A stretch of DNA of 53,811 nucleotides from Planctomycetota bacterium (GCA_016191165.1 JACPPF010000159.1:1-53811); one strand, 5' to 3'; shown: positions 25,504-35,844, counted from the first letter of the stretch. Numbers and translations are program-made. Notes: generated by a model from the letters alone, not told the origin.

Positions 25504-28500
25504 GTGAAACGCATCTTTTTGCTTTTTTCATCGGCCGTCGCTTCGGCCTTGATACTGTTCGCTTTGAATGCCGGCGACGCGCCCAAAACCGGCCCCGCCA
25601 GCGAAAAGCGCTTCCCCCCACTGAGCCTGCCGCCTGGTTTCAAGGCGGCGCTTTTTGCTTGCGATCCGCTCATCGAATATCCGTCGGTGATTGCCGCGGG
25701 ACCTCGGCCGGGCGCCATCTTTGTTGCCATCGATTACATGACCGGGCTCGGCTCCGATGGCAAAGTCAAAAGCGAGATTCGGCTCGTCGAGGACACGAAT
25801 GGCGACGGCTACGCGGACAAGGCGACCGTTGTCGCGAAGGGGTTCAACTCGATCCAGGGCCTCGCGAATCACGATGACACACTGTTTGTGATGCACGCGC
25901 CGTTTTTGACAGCCGTTCCAAAACCGGGCGCTCACGCGGCTGCGAGCGCCGAGCAAAAACATCTGCTCACCGGCCTCGGTCTTCCGCCCGAAAAAAACTC
26001 GTCGCGGCTTCACTGCGCCAACGGCGTCACGGTCGGGCACGACGGCTGGCTCTATCTCGCCCTTGGCGACAACGGGGTCAATGTGCTTCGCCTCGAAGGT
26101 GATCGGCTCATCCACAATGGAGGCGCGATCTTGCGCTGCCGGCCCGATGGTCGTGACCTCCACGTGTTCTCGACGGGGCTGCGCAATATCTACGACATCG
26201 CCCTCGACGCCGAACTCAACGTCTTCACGCGCGATAACGAGAACGATGGCGGCACCTACATGATCCGCGTTTGCCACGCCTTCCATGGCTCCGATCATGG
26301 CTACCCCTACGATTACTACGAGCGGCCCGACCACGCCATGAAGCCGATCGGCGACTTCGACCTCGGCTCTTCCGCCGGCGGCGTGTGCTATCTGGAAACG
26401 CAATTCCCCCCCGCCTATCGTGGCAACCTGTTTTTCGGCGAATGGGGCAAATCGGTCGTACGCTACGAATTGAAACGCGCCGCCAGCGGCTTTGCTCCCG
26501 TCAAGGAAATTGAGTTCGCGTCCGGCAATCCGAAGGACGCGTACCCTTTCAAGCCGACCGATGTCATCGTCCAGCGCGACGGCACCTTGATGGTTTCCGA
26601 CTACGCCGACGGCCAGCGCCCCAAGCGTGGCCGCGGCCGCATCTATCACATCGCCCACGTTGGAAAAGGTGTTCCTCCGGTCAGCAAGGATTCGACGCTT
26701 GCCTCCAAATTGAACTCAGAAAGCTATTTCGATCGATGGGAAGCCCAGAAGATCGCGGAGCACGGCGGTCGAGCAGCCCTGGCACAACTGGATAAGGCTG
26801 CCCTGGGTCAACGCGCACGCATGCATCTGATCTGGGCGCGGGCACGCACCGATGGCGCAAATGCGCTGGACGGCCTACTTCGCATGGCCAAGGAAGATCC
26901 GGACCCTGGCGTGCGCGCTCAGGCCGTGCGCGCCATCGCCGATCTTGCTGATCCGGTGCTCGTCAAGCACAAGCTAAACGCGGGACGCGGCGATGCGAAG
27001 CTTGCCGAACGGTTGGCGGCGCTTGGCGTCGGCCAGGATGCGCGCGTGCAACTTGAGATGGTAATCACTCTGGGCCGCCTGCGCTGGGCCGGCGCGCCGG
27101 AATGGCTCGGCAAGAACCTTCGGAAACCAGACGCCGCGCTGGCCCATGCCGCAATGCAAACGTTACGCCGCGCCGATAACTGGCCCGCGGTCCTGAGGTT
27201 GCTCGATCAGCCAAACGCGGCGCCCATTCGGACGATCGCCGTTCGAGCGTTGAGTGATCAATTCGATGCGACGGTCGCGGATGCCCTGATCCAACGCCTG
27301 GGCAACGAGCCGAATTCGGACCATCAGGGCGAATACGCCGAGGTGTTGGCGAGAATTCATAAAGCGCCGGGCCCCTGGAAATACTGGGGCTATCGCCCCG
27401 GCCCGCGGCCGGCGAATACGGAGCGGTGGGCACGCACGCAGGCCATCGAGGCTGCCTTGAATCGATTGCTGGCGCGAAAAGGATTCGTCAAACGCGCGGA
27501 GGTTTTGAAGGCCATGGAGCGCGAGAAAGTGCCCATTCGCCTCGAAACCCTCGTCGGGTTGTTGAAGAATGAGTTTCAACCGGAGGGTACGAAGCTCGTT
27601 CTCGCGGCGCTGGCTGGCTTTCCGCCGGCTGACACGCGTCGCATGTTCGACGAGGTCGTGCGCGATCGACGGCATAGCGCGGAGAATCGCATCGCCGCTT
27701 TGAAGACTTTGCTGAAATTGGGTGGTGACGATCCTCGGAAGCGCCTGATGGAATACGTCAAGACCCTCGAAGATGGCCTACCGCTTGCGGAAGTCCTGAA
27801 TGAATTGAGCGTGATGTCCAAACCTGAGTCCGTGGCCCTGTTCGTATCCAAGCTTAAATCGAAAGACGCGCACGTCCGCGCAGCCGCGTTGACTTTGCTT
27901 GCCGGTTATGGGGATGTGGAGGCTGTGCCGTTTGTGCTGCCGTTCCTCAAGGACTCGGATGCCGCGGTGCGGTTGGCCGCCACCCGATCCGCGGGCCGTT
28001 TGAACGTGAAGGAGGCCGCAGGCCCGTTGCTCAAGCTGGCTCCCGACCCGCGGTTTCGCGGTGCGTGTCTGGATTCCCTGCGCTTGTTGCGTGACGGTCG
28101 CGCCGTGCCGATCGCCCTGGCGTCGTTGCGCGAAGGTTTGTCCGAATTGAAGGCGCTCCATTGTCTTGCGGACCTGGGCGGACCGGAGCACGTGCGCGCC
28201 GTCGTCGATTTCGCCAAACGGCGTCCGAGCACTCCGACGTTGACGATCTGTGTGCGCGTCCTTGCCGGCTGGCGATCGCTTGTCGCCCTGACGCCAGATC
28301 AGCGAAAGGCCATGGACCGCGCCATTGCCGAAATTCATGGGGCCACCGGCATTCTCGTGCGCTGGCACGCGCGCGGGCCGTCGGACAGGCAATCGCTGCA
28401 AAAAAACCTCAAACAGTCTGCGCCCCCTGGGAAGGCGTTTCCGCCGTCCGGCTGGCGCACGCTTTTCGCGGGCGGTGCCGAAGGGCGCCTGGCGCTGGCC

Positions 28501-29250
28501 CCGCGGGTGGAACCCAAGAACCCGCTATGGCTCGCGGGCACGGAGGTTCAGGTCGCGGATGCCACGCCCATTGAGTTCCTCGCTTCTGGCCGCGGCAGCC
28601 TGGAGGTGTGGCTGAACGGCACGTCGATTTACCGCCGCGCGAAGGACAAGAATTTTCAGATCGACTCGGATCGCTTCCACGCCACCTTGTTGAAGGGTGG
28701 AAACCGCCTCCTCGTGCAGACCGGCGGCTCCAGCCCGATCGAATTCCACCTCCGCTTTCGTCGCAAAAGCGCCAAGGCTCAGCACGAAAAACTCATTCAG
28801 GCCGCACTGACGCGCACGGGCAACGCCGGGCGAGGCAGCAAGATTTTCTTCGATAAGGAAAAATCGCAATGCCTGAAATGCCATTCGTTGGCCAACCAGG
28901 GCGAGCGCATCGGGCCCGACCTGACCGGCATCGGCAAGCGTTTTTCACGCATCCACATCATCGAGTCGATCCTGGAGCCAAGCCGATCGATCGCCCCGAG
29001 CTTCGGTACGCTGATCGTGACCACAAAGAACGGCAAGACGTTCAACGGCGTGAAAGTCGCGGACGACGAGAAGGCGCTGACCCTGGCGGACAACCAGGGC
29101 GCTAAACACGTGATCGCGCGCGCGGGCATCGACGACGTCCAGGCGTCGCCCATCAGCATCATGCCGGACGGCCTGGAACAACGCCTTACCGCGGATGAAT
29201 TCGTCGATCTGATCGCGTTCCTGACGAGCCAGCAAAACGGGGCGCGGTGA
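25504..29250 (+). CDS. Giant PVC-type membrane-bound dehydrogenase / HEAT / haem c protein
   Basis: The protein is 1248 aa. GTG at 25504 begins a signal peptide (IFLLFSSAVASALILFAL). Residues about 35-400 match the PVC 'membrane-bound dehydrogenase' propeller (TIGR02604-like), with LPPGFKAALFACDPLIEYPS, DTNGDGYADKATVVAKGF and NGVTVGHDGWLYLALGDNG. The middle has HEAT-like helical repeats (VRAAALTLLAGYGDVEAVPF, VRLAATRSAGRLNVKEAA). The C-terminus is a haem-binding domain (TIGR02603-like) with CLKCH and GPDLTGIGKRFSRIHIIESI. It is probably a periplasmic PQQ/sugar-dehydrogenase-like enzyme passing electrons to haem. The substrate is unknown. Confidence 0.88.
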   Translation: MKRIFLLFSSAVASALILFALNAGDAPKTGPASEKRFPPLSLPPGFKAALFACDPLIEYPSVIAAGPRPGAIFVAIDYMTGLGSDGKVKSEIRLVEDTNGDGYADKATVVAKGFNSIQGLANHDDTLFVMHAPFLTAVPKPGAHAAASAEQKHLLTGLGLPPEKNSSRLHCANGVTVGHDGWLYLALGDNGVNVLRLEGDRLIHNGGAILRCRPDGRDLHVFSTGLRNIYDIALDAELNVFTRDNENDGGTYMIRVCHAFHGSDHGYPYDYYERPDHAMKPIGDFDLGSSAGGVCYLETQFPPAYRGNLFFGEWGKSVVRYELKRAASGFAPVKEIEFASGNPKDAYPFKPTDVIVQRDGTLMVSDYADGQRPKRGRGRIYHIAHVGKGVPPVSKDSTLASKLNSESYFDRWEAQKIAEHGGRAALAQLDKAALGQRARMHLIWARARTDGANALDGLLRMAKEDPDPGVRAQAVRAIADLADPVLVKHKLNAGRGDAKLAERLAALGVGQDARVQLEMVITLGRLRWAGAPEWLGKNLRKPDAALAHAAMQTLRRADNWPAVLRLLDQPNAAPIRTIAVRALSDQFDATVADALIQRLGNEPNSDHQGEYAEVLARIHKAPGPWKYWGYRPGPRPANTERWARTQAIEAALNRLLARKGFVKRAEVLKAMEREKVPIRLETLVGLLKNEFQPEGTKLVLAALAGFPPADTRRMFDEVVRDRRHSAENRIAALKTLLKLGGDDPRKRLMEYVKTLEDGLPLAEVLNELSVMSKPESVALFVSKLKSKDAHVRAAALTLLAGYGDVEAVPFVLPFLKDSDAAVRLAATRSAGRLNVKEAAGPLLKLAPDPRFRGACLDSLRLLRDGRAVPIALASLREGLSELKALHCLADLGGPEHVRAVVDFAKRRPSTPTLTICVRVLAGWRSLVALTPDQRKAMDRAIAEIHGATGILVRWHARGPSDRQSLQKNLKQSAPPGKAFPPSGWRTLFAGGAEGRLALAPRVEPKNPLWLAGTEVQVADATPIEFLASGRGSLEVWLNGTSIYRRAKDKNFQIDSDRFHATLLKGGNRLLVQTGGSSPIEFHLRFRRKSAKAQHEKLIQAALTRTGNAGRGSKIFFDKEKSQCLKCHSLANQGERIGPDLTGIGKRFSRIHIIESILEPSRSIAPSFGTLIVTTKNGKTFNGVKVADDEKALTLADNQGAKHVIARAGIDDVQASPISIMPDGLEQRLTADEFVDLIAFLTSQQNGAR

Positions 29251-29305
29251 GGAATTTCAATCTTAGTTTCGTCTAGGCCCAGGGGCAACCTGGCCATTGG
29301 CGAGC

Positions 29306-30859
29306 CTATTTTGCCTGCGTTTTCGGCCTGGGCATGTTGTTCACGAAACCGGCGTTGCAGCGGCGCAGCTCGTTGATCGTCAAGGTCCGCATTCGGTCCA
29401 GCGTTGGGCGGTCGGCGGGTCGCAAGGCCAGGTTGGTCAATTCATCGGGATCGGTGGAAAGGTCGTAGAGTTCCTCGATCTCGTCCTTGACGAGCGTGCG
29501 GATGTACTTGGTGTTGCCGTCGCGGGTGGCGATCCACCAGGGGACTCCTTCAATGATGTCCATCTTTGACGGATCGTCCGTGTCCTTGCCGAAGCGCCGA
29601 CCAGTGTGCGTGATGAGCATCGGGTCGGTCCATTTCATGTCAGGGTTTTTGAGAAGCGGCGTCAAATCGCGGCCGTGCATTTTCCAGGGCAGTTTGTCGA
29701 ACCCGGCGAACTTGAAGAGTGTCGGGGCGAAATCGACGCCGGACACGGGCACGGGGCACGTCTTTCCCGCGGGGATCGTACCAGGCATGGCGAAGATCAG
29801 CGGCGAGCGAATCGTGTCGTCGTAGGGTCCAAGCTTGTGGCGAAAGCCGTGGTAGCCCCAGGCGTAGCCCTGATCGGACGTGAAGATGATGAGCGTGTTT
29901 TCCAGTTGACCGCTGTCCGCCAGCGCCTGGAGCAGGCGGGCGAGTCCCTCGTCGAACGCCATCAGGCACTGGTTGTATTCGCGAACCCCTTCGGTCAGGG
30001 TGACGCCATTCCTGTTCTGGTAATCGCCCTTGCCCTTGTAGATTGGCTCGCCCTGAGGCCCCCTGGCCCAGACATTGAGCTTCTGCACATAGGCAGGCTT
30101 TCCCGTGCGGGGTCCGAAGAGGTCCTTGGGCGTATCGACCTTGATATTCGGATAGGCATTCTTGTGCCGATCCGCCGGCGTGAAGGGGCCATGAATCGCG
30201 CCATAGCAAAGCCAGAGGAGCCAGGGTTTTTCCTTATCTCGATTCTTGCCCTTGATGAAATCGACCGCCCAGTTGGTGTAGTTGTCAGTCGAGTAGCCCG
30301 GCACGAGTTGTTCCTTCTTGCCGTTGAAACTGATGAGTTGCGGCTTGTAATAGGCCGGCGCGTTGTCGGGGTGTTTAGGGCGATTCCAGACCGCCTGATA
30401 GTCCCAGTCGCGCCCGAAGCCGGCGTCGGTTCCGGTGTGCCATTTGCCAATCTGAGCGGTGAAATAGCCGAGTTGCCGAAAGATCGCGGGCCAAAATCGG
30501 CACTGGGCCGGGTCGTAGCTGGAAGATGGATACTGCCCCTTGAAGGTCATCGACTTGATGCCGAAGGGATGATGTCCGGTGAGGACCGTAGCGCGGGAAG
30601 GAGCGCACCACGATCCGTTGTAGGCCGCGTTGAAGCGGATGCCCATGCGTGCGAGTTTGTCAATGTTGGGCGTCCTGACCCAGGGATAGGCGCCGGGATA
30701 GCAACTCACGGTGCGAAACGATTGGTCGTCCGTGAAGATGAAGAGGATGTTGGGGCGTTTCTTTTTCGGTTGCTGTGCGTGAACTGCATTTGACGTGCGG
30801 AAGGAACCAGCGGCCAACAGCGCAAGGACGATCCAGCAACGAAAAGAAATGTCACGCAT
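29306..30859 (-). CDS. Secreted sulfatase (Cys type)
   Basis: The enzyme is 517 aa. The signal peptide is at about 1-28. The sulfatase start is PNILFIFTDDQSFRTV (metal-binding Asp pair), and the active-site motif is C85-A-P-S-R89 in SWCAPSRATVLTGHH. This C-x-P-x-R form needs conversion of Cys85 to formylglycine, by an enzyme of the kind encoded at 3557 or elsewhere. Later blocks include FTSDQGYAWGYHGFRHKLGP, with metal ligands and catalytic His. It would remove sulfate esters from polysaccharides in the periplasm or outside. It stands convergent to the giant dehydrogenase gene. Confidence 0.92.
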   Translation of the reverse strand: MRDISFRCWIVLALLAAGSFRTSNAVHAQQPKKKRPNILFIFTDDQSFRTVSCYPGAYPWVRTPNIDKLARMGIRFNAAYNGSWCAPSRATVLTGHHPFGIKSMTFKGQYPSSSYDPAQCRFWPAIFRQLGYFTAQIGKWHTGTDAGFGRDWDYQAVWNRPKHPDNAPAYYKPQLISFNGKKEQLVPGYSTDNYTNWAVDFIKGKNRDKEKPWLLWLCYGAIHGPFTPADRHKNAYPNIKVDTPKDLFGPRTGKPAYVQKLNVWARGPQGEPIYKGKGDYQNRNGVTLTEGVREYNQCLMAFDEGLARLLQALADSGQLENTLIIFTSDQGYAWGYHGFRHKLGPYDDTIRSPLIFAMPGTIPAGKTCPVPVSGVDFAPTLFKFAGFDKLPWKMHGRDLTPLLKNPDMKWTDPMLITHTGRRFGKDTDDPSKMDIIEGVPWWIATRDGNTKYIRTLVKDEIEELYDLSTDPDELTNLALRPADRPTLDRMRTLTINELRRCNAGFVNNMPRPKTQAK

Positions 30860-30984
30860 GAGTCGGACCTCGATGGGCGCATTGAAACGGCAGAAAGGAT
30901 ATTATCCCGCGCGCGGACAACGTGCAAACAGAAAAGCGTGCGAATTCATTTGGCCCCGGCCCTCACTCAGGGGCCGAATTCCAA

Positions 30985-31030
30985 TGTAGGTCAGGCTTTC
31001 AGCCTGACAGTCAGGCTGGAAAGCCTGACC
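30985..31030. repeat. Double GTCAGGC palindrome
   Basis: Two hairpins in a row: GGTCAGGCTTTCAGCCTGAC, then GTCAGGCTGGAAAGCCTGAC. Same family as 10154 and 17586. It lies between the sulfatase start and the end of the surface-protein gene. Confidence 0.75.
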
Positions 31031-31042
31031 AACGTCATTTCT

Positions 31043-33565
31043 TTAGGTGGTGATTTCGTTGGTCAGCCTGTCAATGACGGTGCGCGAGGCATTGGTGATA
31101 AACCAATCCAATCCGGCGTTCCCAAGAAGGGTGCTTTCGTAAATGAAGCCGCCGCGTCCCAGGCGAGGACCGACACCGCCGTTGACGCCTGGGTAGACGA
31201 AAACGGTGACGCCGACCTTGAGCCGATAGGAAGTGGGTGGCGCCTTCAAGCTGATGACGCGTTGATCGTAGGCGTATTGGCCGCTCTGCCAGAGCGAAAA
31301 GACCACCTGAAGTGTGTCATAGTTGGGCGCGGCGGGTTTGCTGTAGGTGGTGCGGCCATTGATGAGGAGGTCGTCCGCGTTTCCGCCAACCAGCGTGTTC
31401 TTGCCATAGCCGCCGATGAGGAGGCTGCGCCCGTTCCCCGCGGTAAGAAGGTTACCGCCGCCGTGGGCGACGAGGATATTGCCGAGGGCGTTGCCGGTAA
31501 GCCGATTTTTTCCAAGCTTGCTGCCGATGACGTGTTGAATCTGTTGAACGTCGGTGGTGAAGGAGGCGGCGCCGGTGGCGAGGTTGACGATGACCGGGGT
31601 GAGCTTGAGGGAGAAGTCGAGGAAGTCGCCGCCGCCGTTGCCGTTGATCGTTCCGCTGAGCTTGCCGGCATTGGTGAAGCGGAAGACGTCTTGTAGTGAG
31701 CAACCGCCCAGGTTTTCGACTGCGGCAAAGGTCGTGGTGGTGTTGAGGTTGCCGGTGTCCTTGCCGGTGATTTTCCAGAGGTTGGACCCGCTGGCCGGGC
31801 CCGCGATGAGGTTCAAGGTGTCGGCGCCATCGCCGCCGGTGAAGACGATCGACTTCGTGGTCGTGCCGCGGGTCCAGTCGAGCGAGACGCTATCGTTGCC
31901 GGCCAGGGTGTCGAAGGTAATCGTGGCGCCGGTGACCGTGGCGAACGGAATTTGGATCGTGCCGGTCGAGTCACCGGTGGCGCCGGGGATGTCCGTTGTG
32001 AGAACATGATTTGGATCGCTGATGACGAAGCGACTATTCGCCGAGTCGAACAGGAACGTGAGGGTATCGTCGGTATCGCCGCCGTTGATGTCGGCGATGA
32101 CAAGGTTGCCGGAGCCGTCCAGAGTAACCGAGGTGGTGGCCTGGAAAATCAGCTGCGTGATCTGCGTTGACCATTGGTCTGTGGCGGATACCCACTCTTG
32201 GATAGTCCAAAAGGCATGGGGATTATTCGGATCTAGCGTCGTCGCACTGTAATCGCCCCAGCGGTTGGTGCCATTGCCATCGTTGACGTGATAGGTGGCC
32301 ACACCTTGCTTAAGTAGCATGGGCGCGCCGAACGTGGTGACGCCTGAGCTGGTCGTACCGGTGACGGCGTAGGCGCTGGCGAAGCCCGTGCCGGCGGTCG
32401 CGCTTGACTGCGTGAACCCGATCACAACTTCACCCGACGCGTTGGCGGCAATTGACGGAAAGAAGAAGTCGGCGTTCGCATCGGCGATGGTACCTTGTTG
32501 CAGCACCGCGTTGGTGACTTCACTGATCTCCTCCCAGCGGATGGCGGCCCGTCCGCCGGAGTTGATGCCATGGACCGACCAAAGGCTGTCACCAACTTCA
32601 AAGACGGTCGTAGCAATGCGGGGGTCGCCGGCATCAAGGTCTTGCGTCCCGTCGGGTTGAAATGCCGCCGGTGGATCGCTCGTCGTGACCGCGATGTTCA
32701 CGGAGGCAGAAAGGGTCGCTCCAGCCGCGCCGGCGCCGAAAATGTTGGTTCGATTGAACCGATTCGCGGCGCTAGCCGTGGCGAGCAGGGCCGCTCTGCC
32801 GTCGGAGGCGCCAAAATCCACGGCTGGCTGGATGGCAAAGCCTCGCGTCGAGGCGCTTTCCTCTAGAAACGTTGTCCTGTTCGCGATGGTCGGGGTGGCC
32901 GTCAATAGGTCGCTCTTGGGGAAAGAAAAGATGCTGACGCTCTGAAAACCAGCGCCAAAATTGTTGACGGACACATAGACTCCGTCGAAATCAAGACCAA
33001 GCTGCGGAAAATCAGCAAACCATGTCGTCGTTGGATTGGCCACAAAATCAAATCCGCTCCAACCGCCGGCTGGATCGGACGACGAGGACACAGCCACAAG
33101 CAAATCATTGGCAGCGCCTCCCCCCAGTCCCCGGTCGAGGGCGGCGGCAAACCAACGGTTCGTGGCATGGTCGTAGATAATGCGCGGATCGAAGGTACCG
33201 CCAACAGGGTTTGCGCCTGCGTCCGTCCAGAATTGGTCCAGCGTCTTGCTCTGCACCACGCTGCCGTCCGTTTTGTCATAGACGCGAAACCGGCCATTGA
33301 TCAACTCGACAAAATGGCTCGGTCCCACGGCGCCGTCGGTATCGGGGGGGATGAAACCACTTTCAGAAAAGGAACTCCCAGTGAAGTTCAGGCCTACCGT
33401 GACGGCTGGGGCAAGCCGATCTTCAAGCCGTTCCACGGCAGGCCGGAATGCGGCGAGTGGCCCGTACTTGTCCTTTTGAAAGTTGAAACGAAAACACGTA
33501 CGCATCCGATGTACGGCGGCCGACCAGAACGATTTCATCTTGCAGCCTAGCCCTGAAGTCGCCAT
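31043..33565 (-). CDS. Large surface protein with VERLEDR motif and RTX-like Gly/Asn repeats
   Basis: The protein is 840 aa. The N-terminus contains VERLEDRLAPAVTVG, a motif common in secreted planctomycete proteins and probably part of a sorting signal. Residues about 60-470 form a beta-rich domain with repeated exposed aromatic and Gly motifs (GPSHFVELINGRFRVYD, RIIYDHATNRWFAAAL). The C-terminal third has GGDGADTLNLIAG, GNGGGDFLDFSL and GGYGKNTLVGGNADDLLING, calcium-binding hemolysin-type repeats. It is likely exported and cell-surface attached. The start could also be the ATG at 33538 or 33505; no clear ribosome site decides it. Confidence 0.75.
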   Translation of the reverse strand: MATSGLGCKMKSFWSAAVHRMRTCFRFNFQKDKYGPLAAFRPAVERLEDRLAPAVTVGLNFTGSSFSESGFIPPDTDGAVGPSHFVELINGRFRVYDKTDGSVVQSKTLDQFWTDAGANPVGGTFDPRIIYDHATNRWFAAALDRGLGGGAANDLLVAVSSSSDPAGGWSGFDFVANPTTTWFADFPQLGLDFDGVYVSVNNFGAGFQSVSIFSFPKSDLLTATPTIANRTTFLEESASTRGFAIQPAVDFGASDGRAALLATASAANRFNRTNIFGAGAAGATLSASVNIAVTTSDPPAAFQPDGTQDLDAGDPRIATTVFEVGDSLWSVHGINSGGRAAIRWEEISEVTNAVLQQGTIADANADFFFPSIAANASGEVVIGFTQSSATAGTGFASAYAVTGTTSSGVTTFGAPMLLKQGVATYHVNDGNGTNRWGDYSATTLDPNNPHAFWTIQEWVSATDQWSTQITQLIFQATTSVTLDGSGNLVIADINGGDTDDTLTFLFDSANSRFVISDPNHVLTTDIPGATGDSTGTIQIPFATVTGATITFDTLAGNDSVSLDWTRGTTTKSIVFTGGDGADTLNLIAGPASGSNLWKITGKDTGNLNTTTTFAAVENLGGCSLQDVFRFTNAGKLSGTINGNGGGDFLDFSLKLTPVIVNLATGAASFTTDVQQIQHVIGSKLGKNRLTGNALGNILVAHGGGNLLTAGNGRSLLIGGYGKNTLVGGNADDLLINGRTTYSKPAAPNYDTLQVVFSLWQSGQYAYDQRVISLKAPPTSYRLKVGVTVFVYPGVNGGVGPRLGRGGFIYESTLLGNAGLDWFITNASRTVIDRLTNEITT

Positions 33566-33723
33566 TTCGACAGTTCCGGCGGGACGGAATTGTTGACGGG
33601 AAAGTGGGTAGTATGGGGTAGATTATAGGCGAAAGGTGGGGGCACGCAAGTGAATTCGATGGCCCCAAGGGAAACAAGCGTGACGGTTCTATAGGAGGTG
33701 CGACCTGGCGCGAGTTTATCGCA

Positions 33724-35085
33724 TCAGTTGCAAACCACCGCCCCCGCCAGGTAGCTTCTCAACTCGCAAAAGAGTTCATTGCAGCGTTCGCGCCAGGCGG
33801 GGTCGCTGGCTTTTCGATGGGGGGAACTCATCAGAACCAGGACGTGAAGCTGGTTCGGCTGCTTGGGATTGTTCCGCTCCATACGAAGTTCCAGATCGAC
33901 GATGCCGCTCTTGCGTCCGATGCCCAGCCAGGAGAAGGCGCTCTTGTTCTTGGCGCCGTCGCCGCCGATGCGCATACGAATTTTTCCCGGCACGCTTTCA
34001 AACACCTCGCCGCCGTTGTCCTCGACGAAGCCGCGTAGCTTGTAGGTGGCGATGGTGTCCGGCATCCAGGCTTCCAGCTGGTGCATGATGACGTTGGGGT
34101 CATAGGGGGGCAGCGACGGGCCGGTGGCGACGACTTCTGTTCGCGCCGACTCGGGTGTTTCATCCGCGTTTTGCGGCAACGGGCCCGGCGTCCCGGCGTC
34201 GGGGTTCAGACGCTGTTCGGCCGCGTGCAAAGCCTTGTCGTAAAGCTCAGCCAATTCGCGGGCACTGGCGGGACGATCGTTGGGGTTCTTGGCCAGGCAG
34301 CGCATCACCACCGCCTCGATCTCCGGCGGCGTCCAGCCGTTCGAGCCGATCTCAGCAAAGCTCGGCGGGGGTTCCGTGGCGTGAGCGAAGAGCACGTCCA
34401 TCGTCTCCTCGCGGATGAAAGGCAGGCGACCTGTCAACAATTCATACAACATCACGCCCACGCCATAGATGTCACAGCGGAAGTCGGTTTCCTCGCCGCG
34501 CACCTGCTCGGGGGAAATATACCCCGGCGTACCCACGGCAAAGTCCAGGCCGGTGTTGGACTGGTGATGCATCATGCCGATACCGCCCGAGCTATCCACC
34601 AGCTTGGCCAGCCCGAAGTCCATGACTTTTATTTTTTCATAGGGCGTATCCGGATCGACCACCATGAGGTTGGCGGGCTTCAGATCGCGATGGATGATCT
34701 TTTCCGAATGGGCGGCATAAAGCGCCTCGCACAGCTGACCGAGCATCCGCCCGACCCGTGCCGCCGAGAGGCGCGTGTTGCGATGCAGCAGCGTGTCCAG
34801 GCTGATGCCACGCACGTATTCCATGACGATGCACGGCCCTTGCGGATCATTCAGAGAGGCATCGTAGAGGGCAACCACGTAGGGGTGCTGAAAGCGAGCC
34901 ATCAGCAGCATCTCGCGCTGAAAGCGTTCGCGGAATTTTGGATCGTTGGCGACGTGCTCGTGCATGACCTTGACGACGACCTGTCGGCCCAGGTCCGTCT
35001 GCTTGGCCAGGTAGACCCGTCCCATGCCCCCCTCGCCGAGGAGTTTAACGGTCTCATATCGTCCCAGGAAAGTTCGCCCAGCCAT
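33724..35085 (-). CDS. Cytoplasmic Ser/Thr protein kinase with unknown C-terminal domain
   Basis: The protein is 453 aa. The kinase domain covers about 8-285: LLGEGGMGRVYLAKQ, VVVKVM lysine, IIHRDLKPANLMVV, DFGLAKL and GTPGYISPEQVRGEE. All catalytic residues are present. There is no membrane helix. The last roughly 120 residues (after VIMHQLEAWMPDTIATYKL) form an alpha/beta domain with KIRMRIGG and LHVLVLMSSPHRK that I do not recognise. It is unlike the kinase at 22882, which has a membrane segment. Its neighbours are a surface protein and a thioredoxin-like lipoprotein, with no clear shared role. Confidence 0.88.
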   Translation of the reverse strand: MAGRTFLGRYETVKLLGEGGMGRVYLAKQTDLGRQVVVKVMHEHVANDPKFRERFQREMLLMARFQHPYVVALYDASLNDPQGPCIVMEYVRGISLDTLLHRNTRLSAARVGRMLGQLCEALYAAHSEKIIHRDLKPANLMVVDPDTPYEKIKVMDFGLAKLVDSSGGIGMMHHQSNTGLDFAVGTPGYISPEQVRGEETDFRCDIYGVGVMLYELLTGRLPFIREETMDVLFAHATEPPPSFAEIGSNGWTPPEIEAVVMRCLAKNPNDRPASARELAELYDKALHAAEQRLNPDAGTPGPLPQNADETPESARTEVVATGPSLPPYDPNVIMHQLEAWMPDTIATYKLRGFVEDNGGEVFESVPGKIRMRIGGDGAKNKSAFSWLGIGRKSGIVDLELRMERNNPKQPNQLHVLVLMSSPHRKASDPAWRERCNELFCELRSYLAGAVVCN

Positions 35086-35230
35086 GTTGCTAATCCATTG
35101 ATTGCCGCGGAACGGGGATTCCTCGTCAAACCTAGGTCACAAAATGGGTACGTGCCAGCTTTCCTGGAGCGAATGCGGGGAATATTTGATGTTTTGAGAA
35201 AATCGCGGGTTGGCGTGCGGTTCGGTGTGG

Positions 35231-35773
35231 TCACCTTGCTGGCTCTTTCAGCAAGGTTTCGATGGCATTGTCAAGATGGGCCCCGCGGACGTTCTTGTAG
35301 CGCAGAACGCCCTGGCGATCAATGACGAAGATGCTTGGCCAAAACTCGATACCCCAGCGCTTGTTGAGCGGATCGTTTTCACCCCGCGTTTTCAAGTTCG
35401 GCCAGCTGATGTTATGGGCCGCGATGACGCGGCGTGCGGCATCAGGGTTTTCGTCGTTGTTCACGCCCAGCAGGGCGAATGGTTTGCCGCGGTAACGTTC
35501 GACGAGTTCGCGTTCGTGCGGGATCATGGCCCGGCACGGCCCGCAGCCGCTGGCCCAGAAGGAGACCACGACAACCTTGCCGCGATAGTCGCTGAGTTTG
35601 AGTGGTTGCCCGGCGAAGTCCATCCCGTCGAGGTCAGGCGTCTTCTTGCCAATGCACAGGCCGGTTTCGCATTCCTGTTTCGTGTGGGCGCGCCGGAAAA
35701 GATTCCAGCGGGCGCAACCGGAGAACAGCAGCGTGAACGCCAGCAGCAATAGCAGCCCGAGCATCGAGCGCAT
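35231..35773 (-). CDS. Thioredoxin-like (TlpA/ResA) lipoprotein
   Basis: The protein is 180 aa. The ATG at 35771-35773 follows GGGAGGT. The lipobox LLFSGC marks Cys18 or so for lipid attachment, so it is a membrane-anchored periplasmic protein. The thioredoxin fold has the redox motif SGCGPCRAMIPHERELV (CGPC) and the cis-Pro loop EFWPSIFVIDRQG. TlpA-type proteins reduce disulfides in cytochrome c maturation or in exported enzymes, which fits a genome with many haem c proteins. Confidence 0.88.
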   Translation of the reverse strand: MRSMLGLLLLLAFTLLFSGCARWNLFRRAHTKQECETGLCIGKKTPDLDGMDFAGQPLKLSDYRGKVVVVSFWASGCGPCRAMIPHERELVERYRGKPFALLGVNNDENPDAARRVIAAHNISWPNLKTRGENDPLNKRWGIEFWPSIFVIDRQGVLRYKNVRGAHLDNAIETLLKEPAR

Positions 35774-35844
35774 CCGATTACCTCCCTGCGAAAGTGGCGG
35801 GAGGATAGCGTCAGGCCCAGGATCTGTCAGCGCCAATTTTTTTC

